Part shown: piece after piece, positions 26,842 through 34,297 of the stretch | Numbering within the stretch: the stretch's first letter is position 1 | How the letters are laid out: the number at the start of each line of letters is the position of its first letter | From: Demequina lutea | GTDB lineage: Bacteria; Actinomycetota; Actinomycetes; Actinomycetales; Demequinaceae | NCBI RefSeq assembly: GCF_013409005.1 | Contig: NZ_JACBZO010000001.1 | Span: 1,240,001 to 1,304,000 of the forward strand | Direction: 5' to 3' | DNA length: 64,000 nucleotides | Notes under the pieces: generated by a model | Told to the model about the DNA's origin: nothing | Database searches by the model: none | The model's input: only the letters and a program-made list of their open reading frames with translations | Translations under genes and position numbers: made by a program

Positions 26842-26880
26842 GGGCCGGATGAACGGATAGGTGAAAGCCGCACACGGTCC
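26842..26880 (+). ncRNA. Possible group II intron domain V remnant
   Basis: GGGCCG pairs with CGGTCC, enclosing GATGAACGGATA and the capped helix GGTGAAAGCC. This resembles the domain V consensus GAGCCGGATG...GTGAAAG...CACG...CGGTTC, with a few extra bases. No reverse transcriptase or other intron domain is recognised nearby, so it is at most a relic. Confidence 0.3.
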
Positions 26881-27240
26881 AATCGCCTTACGGGACATAC
26901 CCCGGACGGTCGACCTGCTCAAGAGTTGCGGGTTTGCAATGCAACGGGCCGCTCAACTTGAAGTTCAGGGGAAGTCCCGTAGCCAAGTGTCGGCGCCGGG
27001 TGCTGTGAAGACGTCGCTACGCGCCGGAGGGTTCTCGCGGATTGGCGTTGATGTCGGTGTGAACTTGAACATCCGCAACGCCGAGAGCCCCGGCGATGGT
27101 CGACGGCGTGCTACACCACGGCGCGCCCCGCCACCAGGCGGGCCTGGCTCGCAGCCGGAGCAGCGGTCGCCCACGGCCTTTGAGGCGGCGCAGTCCGTCC
27201 CGAAGCCTCTCCCGTCCCGCATAACCGCAGACAAAGCGAT

Positions 27241-27345
27241 GGCCCGCCCCCTGACGGGGGACGGGCCTATGTCCAAAAGTTCTTCACCGTCATGCCTTGC
27301 TGGGTGCAGGTGAAGAACTCCACTCAGTGCACACTCGGGTGCACT
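27241..27345. terminator. Cluster of three hairpins downstream of the surface-protein gene
   Basis: GGCCCG...CGGGCC at 27241-27267; GTTCTTCACC at 27279-27288 with GGTGAAGAAC at 27309-27318; AGTGCAC at 27326-27332 with GTGCACT at 27339-27345. They lie 100-200 bases beyond the stop of the minus-strand beta-propeller gene and could end its transcript. Confidence 0.4.
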
Positions 27346-27448
27346 GTCGCTTGGAGACCAAGATAGCCGCCCTGCGCACGGTGATCCAGGGCGCGTTCCT
27401 CAATCGTGCCGCTCCCGGGTCGCAGCCGTTGGGTCTGCGACAGTTTCC

Positions 27449-29371
27449 CTAAGCAGCGTGGCTTCGACGGTACTTTGCCGCTAGGACGAGTAGCACGGCA
27501 CCGACAAGCAATGTTAGGACTCCACCAACACCCCAAGGCAGAACGTCGAATCCGGTGGCTGCCAGAACAGGCGCCACCACAGCGGCTGCTGCAACCGTGA
27601 CCGTGTAGGTCTTCGAGTTTGTCCCGGCACTGTTCGTTGCGGTGAGCGTGAACGTCGCAGAGCCTGTCGAGGTTGGGGTCCCTGACACCACCCCGGTGGT
27701 GGAGTTCAGGGTGAGTCCGGCGGGCAGGGTTCCCGATGACACGGTGAACGTGATCGGCCCGGTACCTGCAGCAACGGTTGCGGAATACGGTGTGCCCACT
27801 GTCGCGGCAGGAAGCGTGCTGGTCGTGATCGACGGGACCACAGCGGCGGCTGCAACCGCAACCGTGTAGGTCTTCGAGTTTGTTCCGGCACTGTTCGTTG
27901 CGGTGAGCGTGAACGTCGCAGAGCCTGTCGAGGTTGGGGTCCCTGACACCACCCCGGTGGTGGAGTTCAGGGTGAGTCCGGCGGGCAGGGTTCCCGATGA
28001 CACGGTGAACGTGATCGGCCCGGTACCTGCAGCAACGGTTGCGGAATACGGTGTGCCCACTGTCGCGGCAGGAAGCGTGCTGGTCGTGATCGACGGGACC
28101 ACAGCGGCGGCTGCAACCGTGACCGTGTAGGTCTTCGAGTTTGTTCCGGCACTGTTCGTTGCGGTGAGCGTGAACGTCGCAGAGCCTGTCGAGGTTGGGG
28201 TCCCTGACACCACCCCGGTGGTGGAGTTCAGGGTGAGTCCGGCGGGCAGGGTTCCCGATGACACGGTGAACGTGATCGGCCCGGTGCCTGCAGCAACGGT
28301 TGCGGAATACGGTGTGCCCACTGTCGCGGCAGGAAGCGTGCTGGTCGTGATCGACGGGGCCACCACAGCAGCCACCGAAATGACCGACACCGTACCGTCG
28401 TTCGCGTTGGCGACGTAGACGGTGTTCGTGGTCGCATTCACCGCCACCGCGGACGGGTAGGAGCCCACAGGGATGGTGGAGGTCACCACGCCCTTCAACC
28501 CATCGATCACCGACACCGAACTGCCCAGGTAGTTGGCGACGTAGACGGTGTTCGTGGTCGCATCCACCGCCACCCCGAACGGGTGAGAGCCCACAGGGAT
28601 GGTGGAGGTCACCGCGCCGGTCGCCCCATCGATCACCGACACCGAATTGTCGGACTCGTTGGTGACGTAGACGGTGTTCGTCGTCGCATTCACCGCCACC
28701 CCGAACGGGTTGGAGCCCACAGGGATGGTGGAGGTCACCACGCCCTTCAACCCATCGATCACCGACACCGAATTGCCCCAGTAGTTGGTGACGTAGACGG
28801 TGTTCGTGGTCGCATCCACCGCCACCCCGTACGGCCAGGGGCCCACAGTGATGGTGGAGGTCACCAAGCCGGTCGCCCCATCGATCACCGACACCGAATT
28901 GCCGTACTCGTTGGCGACGTAGACGGTGTTCGTGGTCGCATTCACCGCCACCGCGTACGGGTTGGAGCCCACAGTGATGGTGGAGGTCACCGTGCCGGTC
29001 GCCCCATCGATCACCGACACCGAATTGCCGATAATGTTAGTGCCGCCGGAGTTGGTGACGTAGACGGTGTTCGTGGTCGCATTCACCGCCACACCCCTCG
29101 GGCCTGAGCCCACAATGATGGCGGAGGTCACCACGCCCGTCGCCCCGTTGATCACCGACACCGAATTGCCCCAGTAGTTGGTGACGTAGATGGTGTTCGT
29201 GGTCGCATTCACCGCCACACCGTCCGGGCCTGAGCCCACAGTGATGGTGGAGGTCACCTGATAGGTCGACGTTGCCGCTTGCGCGGTCAGCGGAGCGAGG
29301 GTGGCCAGGACCAAACCACTCGCGAGTGCGAGCGCTACCCGTGCCAGATGTGACCGCGTGTGAGTTCTCAT
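27449..29371 (-). CDS. Cell-surface YVTN beta-propeller protein with Ig-like repeats and LAxTG anchor
   Basis: A 640-residue secreted protein. Residues 1-32 are a signal peptide. Next come about eight 42-43-residue blades with the signature GVAVNATTNTVYVTN and NSVSVIDG, a YVTN-type propeller. Then three nearly identical 87-residue Ig-like (He_PIG) repeats containing GTPYSATVAAGTGPITFTVS. The C-terminus has LAATG (from about residue 603), a hydrophobic helix and KYRRSHAA, matching class E sortase substrates of actinobacteria. The start at 29371 follows CAGGAGCACG. It is probably an adhesin or surface ligand; its partner is unknown. No sortase gene is in the window. Confidence 0.85.
   Translation of the reverse strand: MRTHTRSHLARVALALASGLVLATLAPLTAQAATSTYQVTSTITVGSGPDGVAVNATTNTIYVTNYWGNSVSVINGATGVVTSAIIVGSGPRGVAVNATTNTVYVTNSGGTNIIGNSVSVIDGATGTVTSTITVGSNPYAVAVNATTNTVYVANEYGNSVSVIDGATGLVTSTITVGPWPYGVAVDATTNTVYVTNYWGNSVSVIDGLKGVVTSTIPVGSNPFGVAVNATTNTVYVTNESDNSVSVIDGATGAVTSTIPVGSHPFGVAVDATTNTVYVANYLGSSVSVIDGLKGVVTSTIPVGSYPSAVAVNATTNTVYVANANDGTVSVISVAAVVAPSITTSTLPAATVGTPYSATVAAGTGPITFTVSSGTLPAGLTLNSTTGVVSGTPTSTGSATFTLTATNSAGTNSKTYTVTVAAAAVVPSITTSTLPAATVGTPYSATVAAGTGPITFTVSSGTLPAGLTLNSTTGVVSGTPTSTGSATFTLTATNSAGTNSKTYTVAVAAAAVVPSITTSTLPAATVGTPYSATVAAGTGPITFTVSSGTLPAGLTLNSTTGVVSGTPTSTGSATFTLTATNSAGTNSKTYTVTVAAAAVVAPVLAATGFDVLPWGVGGVLTLLVGAVLLVLAAKYRRSHAA
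27587..28369 (-). repeat. Three near-identical 261-bp tandem repeats
   Basis: Units of exactly 261 bases encode the Ig-like domains and differ at only a few bases, including GTGACC/GCAACC choices at their joints. Such identity means recent duplication or ongoing gene conversion, so copy number may vary between strains and could be collapsed in short-read assemblies. Confidence 0.9.
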
Positions 29372-29507
29372 CGTGCTCCTGAGTAGTGGTTGTAGGCAGA
29401 GGAGGTGACTGCAGACCGATCGCTCGCCCAACGGAGGTGCTAAACCACTTGCACGCTAGCAGAGAAAGCGAGGTTGTCCCGGGGGGCTATGGTCATTGGA
29501 CGCAACC

Positions 29508-29531
29508 AACTACCTAACGGCGCACGCCCTC
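29508..29531. repeat. 24-bp repeat, copy 1
   Basis: AACTACCTAACGGCGCACGC followed by CCTC. The same 24 bases in the same orientation occur at 37377-37400. This copy abuts the left end of the IS3 element. Confidence 0.7.
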
Positions 29532-29568
29532 GCCCGGGACTGCTGCACGGGTAGGTGACAGGTTGTAG

Positions 29569-30033
29569 TCACGCAGCCAGTGCGGCTGGCGTGTTCATGA
29601 TGATCTCGAATTCGACCGGGGTCAAACGGCCTAGCGCTGCTTGTCGACGACGCCGGTGGTAGGTCCGTTCGATCCAGGTCACGATCGCGATCCAGAGTTG
29701 CTCTTGGGTGGTCCAGGAGTGGCGGTCGAGGACATTCTTCTGTAGCAGCGCGAAGAAGCTCTCCATGGCTGCATTGTCGCCGCACGAGGCCACTCGACCC
29801 ATCGACCCGACCAGGCGGTGACGGTTCAGAGCGTGCAGGAACTTCCGGCTTCGAAATTGACTGCCTCGGTCGCTGTGGACCACGCAGCCGGCGACGTCGC
29901 CGCGCATCACGATGGCGTTCTCGAGCGCCAGGACAGCCAAGCTCGACTTCATCCTCGAGTCGATGGAGTATCCGACGATCTTGTTGGCGAACACGTCCTT
30001 GATCGCGCAGAGATAGAGTTTGCCCTCGGCGGC
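29569..30033 (-). pseudogene. IS3-family transposase orfB, 3' part
   Basis: The downstream piece of a DDE transposase. It reads KLYLCAIKDVFANKIVGYSI, VVHSDRGSQFRS with the second Asp, and the Glu in DNAAMESFFALLQKNVL, ending with a typical IS3 tail. Its upstream part is at 31670-32145 beyond the IS30 insertion; joining the two across the two-base duplication restores the sequence EHKTAAEGKLYL in one frame. Confidence 0.85.
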
Positions 30034-31669
30034 TTGGATTCCAGCAGTCGTCGCAACGGTGTGACCTACGTGGTGTTCAGTAAAGCAGTCATTCGTTCGG
30101 TGGGAGTGTCCCAGTCGAGGATTTTGCGGGGGCGGGCGTTGAGTTCCTCGGCGATCGCGGCGAGGTCGTGAGCGCTGTGAGCTCGGAGGTCGGTGCGTTT
30201 CGGGAGATATTGGCGGAGGAGCCCATTGGTGTTCTCGTTCGTGCCGCGCTGCCAGGGCGATGCGGGGTCGCAGAAGTAGACGGCCATGTCGGTCGCGACG
30301 GCGAATGCTTTGTGCTCGCTCATCTCCGCGCCCTGGTCCCAGGTAAGAGTGCGTCGCAGGCCAACGGGCAGGCCGACCAATGCAGTGACGAGGCTGTCGC
30401 GGACGGCTTCGGCGGTCCGCTCGATGGGGAGGTGGCCGAGAACGACGTAGCGCGTGGCACGCTCGACGACTGTCGCGACGGCGGAACCGTTCCCGGCGCC
30501 AAGGATGAGGTCACCTTCCCAGTGACCGGGTAAGGCACGGTCCTCGACTTCGGCGGGTCGGTCAGTCAGTGGCGTCATCGGGTCGGTGAACCTGCTGGTT
30601 CGCGCTTCCGGGTCGCGGTGGGGCTTCCGGCGCTTCCGGCCTCTGCGCAACGACGCCGCCAGTTCCCGTTTCAGCTCACCGTGAGCGTGAACGTAGATGG
30701 CCTGGTAGATCGTCTCGGGGCTCACGCGCATTCCAGGGTCATGCGGAAAGTCTCTACGAAGCCGATGGCTGATCTGCTCCGGCGACCAGCGCTTCTTCAA
30801 CTTCGCGGCCACGTAGTCACGCAACGGCCCCGCAGACGCGAGCTTCGCAACGCGAACCCGTTCGCGACGCTTAACAGAGGTCCGGTGCGCGGTGTGCGGC
30901 AGGTAGCCGCCCTTGCTGACCGTGTTCCGTCGCAGCTCACGGCTGATCGTCGACGGCGACCGTCCCATCGTCACGGCGATCTTCCGTATTGATGCGCTCG
31001 TCATCAGCAAGTCTTTGAGGCGCTCCCGCTCGATCAGGCTGAGGTAGCGAGGATCGATGACCTGTTCGACTTTGGCCAGGGAAACGCGTTCTCCCTGCAC
31101 CCACGCTGTTCTGCGGTTCTTCACATTCGCCAGTATCTCGGCCGGACGGTAGAGCACGACCCTTCCATCGGGGTAGACGCGGCCCTTCGAGAACACCCGA
31201 ATGCCCTTGTCCCAGTCCGAGGCCTGATGACTCTCGATCCCGAGCCGCGCCGTGGCAACTCGCCGGGACAGACCTTCGCGCCGTAACCGAAGGAACTCCT
31301 GCCGGTTCGCGTCGGCATACTCGGCGGCGAAGATCCCCGCCTTATGCGCCCAGACGTAGCAGGTTACCCGGTTGAAGCCGAGTTCGCGGGCTACGGACGA
31401 GATGTTTCCGCCCTCGGCGAGCCGACGAAAGAACAACGCCTTCTCCTCGGCCGAGTACCTCCGCTGGGTGCTCCGCGGCGTCGACAATCCCGCTTGTTTC
31501 ATCCACTTGTAGCCCGCGTCCGGATGCACCCCGACCGCGATCGCAGCAGCCCTCACCGACCCGCCCCGGTCGATCAACGCCATGAACGCCAACCGCTGCT
31601 GCTCGGTGTATTTTCTCGCCGGCATCCCAACTCCTCATCGCTAGTGTTGCTACGACTGCTGGAATCCAA
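30034..31669. mobile_element. IS30-family insertion sequence
   Basis: Imperfect inverted repeats TTGGATTCCAGCAGTCGT-C/A-GCAAC at both ends. Flanks show a two-base GC duplication of the IS3 orfB target, as expected for IS30. Length 1636 bases. One complete transposase gene. Confidence 0.88.
30066..31625 (-). CDS. IS30-family transposase
   Basis: A 519-residue DDE transposase. The N-terminal third has repeated helix-turn-helix units, GSVRAAAIAVGVHPDAGYKW and NISSVARELGFNRVTCYVW, and a third with SIRKIAVTMGRSPSTISREL. The catalytic core has GHWEGDLILG, LTWDQGAEMSEHK and the Glu region with WQRGTNENTNGLLRQYLPK. Longer than minimal IS30 transposases because of the extra N-terminal domains. It looks intact. 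Confidence 0.92.
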   Translation of the reverse strand: MPARKYTEQQRLAFMALIDRGGSVRAAAIAVGVHPDAGYKWMKQAGLSTPRSTQRRYSAEEKALFFRRLAEGGNISSVARELGFNRVTCYVWAHKAGIFAAEYADANRQEFLRLRREGLSRRVATARLGIESHQASDWDKGIRVFSKGRVYPDGRVVLYRPAEILANVKNRRTAWVQGERVSLAKVEQVIDPRYLSLIERERLKDLLMTSASIRKIAVTMGRSPSTISRELRRNTVSKGGYLPHTAHRTSVKRRERVRVAKLASAGPLRDYVAAKLKKRWSPEQISHRLRRDFPHDPGMRVSPETIYQAIYVHAHGELKRELAASLRRGRKRRKPHRDPEARTSRFTDPMTPLTDRPAEVEDRALPGHWEGDLILGAGNGSAVATVVERATRYVVLGHLPIERTAEAVRDSLVTALVGLPVGLRRTLTWDQGAEMSEHKAFAVATDMAVYFCDPASPWQRGTNENTNGLLRQYLPKRTDLRAHSAHDLAAIAEELNARPRKILDWDTPTERMTALLNTT

Positions 31670-32145
31670 GCGGTCTTGTGCTCGGTGATGTCGGTGAGCC
31701 AGAGCTGGTTCGGACCGTCGGCGGTGAACTCGTGCCGGGTCCGTCCGTCCTCGTCCGTGACGGTGCAGAGGTCGTTCTGGACTGGTGGACCCGGTTTCTT
31801 GCCGTTCTTGCCCCGCTTCTTCCCGAACGCGGACCACCAGCCGTTGTCCGAGGCGATCCGCCAGGCGGTCCGGTCCGACATCGCCTCACCGGCGTCTCGG
31901 GCCTCGTCGGCAAGGAGCCGGTGCCCGAACTCAGGATCATCCTTGTGTGCGTCAAACAACGCGTTCGCCCGATACGCCTCCACCACCTCGCTGGGCGTGA
32001 TGGGGTCAGCCAGCCACCGGTAGTAGGGCTGGCGTGAGAGCTTGAGGACCCGGCACGTCACCGTCACGGGGATCCCCGATGCGGCGAGCTCTGTCACGAG
32101 CGGGTACCACCTTTTCTCGGCAGGTTCGCCTGCGACAGATACGCC
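31670..32145 (-). pseudogene. IS3-family transposase orfB, 5' part
   Basis: Reads GIPVTVTCRVLKLSRQPYYR and FGHRLLADEARDAGEAMSDR, then LWLTDITEHKT with the first Asp, where IS30 interrupts it. The start is in the orfA overlap, near an A-AAA-G run (GAGAAAAGG at about 32113), a likely -1 frameshift site as in other IS3 elements. Confidence 0.8.
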
Positions 32146-32402
32146 GCCGCCCGCCGCAGCACCTCGTTCTCCTGCTCGAGCAGCCGGACCCGCTTCCGCG
32201 ATTCTCGCAACTCGGCGGACTCGGTGCGGGATTGGCCGGGTTTGGTTCCGTCGTCGACCGCGGCGCGCTGCAACCACTTCTGCAACGTCATCGGGTGAAC
32301 GCCGAAGTCTTTCGCGATCCGATCGATCGAAACACCAGGTTCACGGTTGCGCGCGACGCGCACCACGTCATCCCGGAACTCACTTGGATAGGGCTTGGGC
32401 AT
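32094..32402 (-). CDS. IS3-family transposase orfA
   Basis: A 102-residue helix-turn-helix protein: PYPSEFRDDVVRVARNREPG, then IDRIAKDFGVHPMTLQKWLQ and a leucine-zipper-like helix RKRVRLLEQENEVLRRAAAY. It binds the element ends in IS3 transposition, but the broken orfB means no active fusion transposase can be made from this copy. Confidence 0.88.
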   Translation of the reverse strand: MPKPYPSEFRDDVVRVARNREPGVSIDRIAKDFGVHPMTLQKWLQRAAVDDGTKPGQSRTESAELRESRKRVRLLEQENEVLRRAAAYLSQANLPRKGGTRS

Positions 32403-32472
32403 ATTGACATCCTTCCAGGCCCACCCCTCGGGCAAGCCAGATCAGATGTCACCTACCCGTGCAGCAGTCCCG

Positions 32473-32700
32473 CCTGCTGTCAGCGCAGGGCATGAGTACG
32501 CGCGCCGTCGCTCCGGCGGTGGGGGCGTCCCACATGGCGGTGCACCGCGACCGTGGCGCAGGTGTAACGGAGCGTTACACCTCAGTAGAGCCCATCGCAT
32601 ACATAGACCGCACCACGGGCGAAGTCCTGGACGCCCCTGCCTCGTCTGTCCGAGGTGTGGGCGGCTTCATCTTGCGCCTGGACACGATCCGCGCCAATAT
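32473..32700 (+). pseudogene. Remnant of a phage/plasmid-type helix-turn-helix gene
   Basis: Immediately after the IS3 end, one frame reads LLSAQGMSTRAVAPAVGASH and later ERYTS, IDRTTGEVLDAP, GVGGFILRLDTIRAN. The first part resembles the helix-turn-helix of ParB-like or replication-control proteins of actinobacterial mobile elements. The N-terminus is missing. A diverged copy of its tail (GVGGFVLRTATNRAT) is at 36871-36930. Confidence 0.4.
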
Positions 32701-32709
32701 ATGTACTCA

Positions 32710-32758
32710 CCCCGCCCGGATACGTCTCGCCCCCCTGAGACCCCGGGCGGGGCTTTTT
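32710..32758 (+). terminator. Rho-independent terminator, copy 1
   Basis: CCCCGCCCGG pairs with CCGGGCGGGG, with inner stem GTCTC/GAGAC, followed by CTTTTT. A copy with the same two stems is at 37524-37574. Confidence 0.85.
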
Positions 32759-32890
32759 GTGCGCGCCAACACCCCGCAGCGTTGCAGGCGCCGCCGCACC
32801 GCTCGCTCGCACATGACAAGACCCCCGGCGTCGATGGTCGCCGGGGTCTCTTTGGTGTGTGTCTCCCCTCAATCGGGACCAGCGCTGGGG

Positions 32891-33256
32891 CTAGTGCGAG
32901 CCGCTGACAATGCTGTCCATGTCGCCTGCCACGTCAAGCAGAATCCGCGCGCACCTTCGCATGGCGTCGGCGTTGGCGAATGCTGCGTGGAAACTGAAGT
33001 GCAGTTGCTCGATGATCGGCTCAGGTGCCCCGTGGGGGTCGTTCGGCTGAGCCGCTAACTCGAACATCAACGCCTCGTCGTCGTCGAGCATCGTGCCCGG
33101 CTCGGACCCAGAGCCCGGCAAGTAGTAGGCGCGCCCCACTGGAGCAACGAACCAGGGACCGCCGCCGTGTGGTGTGACCGTGCGCTCGAGTCGGCACCGA
33201 GGTGACGTCGCAAGAGTCTTTGCGCTGCCCAGGGGGTCAAGTGACCACAGTTTCAA
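32891..33256 (-). CDS. Small protein, unknown function (island family, copy 1)
   Basis: Up to 121 residues, with an internal ATG at 33091 giving a 66-residue alternative. The conserved core is EPIIEQLHFSFHAAFANADA followed by MRRCARILLDVAGDM, predicted helical. The upstream part contains WFVAPVGRAYYLPG, which looks protein-like and supports the longer form, but its first 30 codons overlap the tRNA-Pro/att repeat. A paralogue with a premature stop lies at 37949-38138, in a shared repeat of about 300 bases. No family recognised. Confidence 0.5.
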   Translation of the reverse strand: MKLWSLDPLGSAKTLATSPRCRLERTVTPHGGGPWFVAPVGRAYYLPGSGSEPGTMLDDDEALMFELAAQPNDPHGAPEPIIEQLHFSFHAAFANADAMRRCARILLDVAGDMDSIVSGSH

Positions 33257-33440
33257 ATCCTGTCAACCCGACGGGGTGAAAACTGGTCGGCCGAACGAAC
33301 TCGCTACGACCACCGCCTTGTGATGGAGGTCGCCGCCGTGTGCTGTGACCGTGCGCTCGATCCGCCGCCCAGGTGAGGAGGCAAGAGTGCTTGCGCGAAC
33401 CCACTGCTAGAGGTCGGGATCCTCGCCAGCGGCCGCCGAA
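33232..33440 (-). pseudogene. tRNA-Pro 3' fragment plus integrase C-terminal remnant
   Basis: GGGGGTCAAG, then TTCAAATCCTGTCAACCCGA, is a diverged copy of the tRNA-Pro half at 21938. The next 150 bases match 23275-23430 closely. The minus strand then encodes SAAAGEDPDL and a stop, an integrase tail like that at 23.45 kb. The sequence just left of the att (33160-33240) is a second partial copy of the same spacer, so the unit was present in tandem. Confidence 0.6.
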
Positions 33441-33489
33441 TTGTGTGGTTCTGGCGCTCTGGCGTCGGGGCCGTGCGCCCCCAGGTGCA

Positions 33490-33570
33490 ACTACTACGGT
33501 TCGGGGTAAACGAGGCTGATGCGCCACTGCCGCAGCGACTCGAAGTCCGCCCGGAAGAGGTACGACTGGA
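33490..33570 (-). pseudogene. Fragment of the excisionase-like gene
   Basis: About 75 bases match the 3' coding end at 25384-25460, including GAGGCTGATGCGCCACTG and GCGACTCGAAGTCCGCC. Nothing else of the gene remains. Confidence 0.6.
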
Positions 33571-33688
33571 TGCCACCACGATGGACCGTGATGGAGTCCG
33601 AGGGGGAAGCCCGGAACGGACACCCCAGGACCCGGAGCGGGGCGGGCACCTAGCGCTGCACTCTGATTAGGTCAGCATGCGCGTTTTT

Positions 33689-34111
33689 TTAGTCGCGGTC
33701 GGACATGGCCTTGATGTCGTTGTGGATCGTCTGCACGGTTACTTCGTGGCGAGCCGCGATTTCCGCCACTGAGAGCCCGTTGGCGCGGAGCCTAGTAACT
33801 TCTGCGCGTCTGGCCGCAATTCTGGCCTGCTTCGGGAACTGTGCTGCGACGACTCGACGCGATTGGCTGGCCGAGTACGTGCCGACGGCCCGGACCTGCT
33901 GAGGGGCCTTGCCGTTCGCGGCCATGGTCTGTGCCTGGGCTAGGCGCGCGCCGTCGGGGTCTCCGTATTTGCTGAGTGCGATGGTGCGGTGCCGCCCAGA
34001 TGACTGCTCCGGGCTGAGGACCTCCCAGGAGCGCCTGCCTCGTGCAGACTGCTCGGCAAGGTAAGCAGCGCGGCGTTGCGGTGAGAACTCGCCTGTTCCG
34101 TTTCCATGCAT
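33689..34111 (-). CDS. Helix-turn-helix protein, unknown function
   Basis: A 140-residue basic protein. Residues about 105-138, RAEVTRLRANGLSVAEIAAR followed by HEVTVQTIHNDIKAM, form a clear helix-turn-helix of the resolvase/DeoR sort. The first 100 residues are Arg/Ala/Gln rich with no recognised domain. It sits between decayed att units and the GGDEF-EAL gene and may be a plasmid or phage regulator. Intact frame, but function unassigned. Confidence 0.5.
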   Translation of the reverse strand: MHGNGTGEFSPQRRAAYLAEQSARGRRSWEVLSPEQSSGRHRTIALSKYGDPDGARLAQAQTMAANGKAPQQVRAVGTYSASQSRRVVAAQFPKQARIAARRAEVTRLRANGLSVAEIAARHEVTVQTIHNDIKAMSDRD

Positions 34112-34297
34112 CTCGCGCTATGTGAAGCGAGCCACGCTCTTGCCGCAGTCCCCTACGGGGGCTACGCGGCTTCCCTGACACGGAATCGTTAGTGCGTTGG
34201 GGTGCTTGCGGCGACTGAACGTATCGGGCATATGCCACGCCCCGTGCCGTCTTGCTCGGGAACGCGACCACCCGGTCCAGGCCTGCTGGATCCAGAA

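Larger units (their letters stand above)
26654..27448. other. Non-coding stretch with intron-like and hairpin structures
   Basis: No convincing gene in these 795 bases. The middle contains a group II intron domain V-like hairpin and the right end three hairpins in a row, both listed separately. A plus-strand frame at 26861-27313 has no recognisable protein character. Confidence 0.45.
29535..32472. mobile_element. IS3-family element interrupted by an IS30-family element
   Basis: Perfect 26-base terminal inverted repeats: CGGGACTGCTGCACGGGTAG and six more bases at 29535-29560, and their complement at 32447-32472. Without the IS30 insert the element is about 1300 bases, normal for IS3. It holds orfA, orfB in two pieces, and the nested IS30. 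The orfB break makes it defective. Confidence 0.9.

Noticed and set aside
26861-27313. Plus-strand frame of 150 codons
   Set aside because: No ribosome site or recognisable protein, and it crosses the hairpins.
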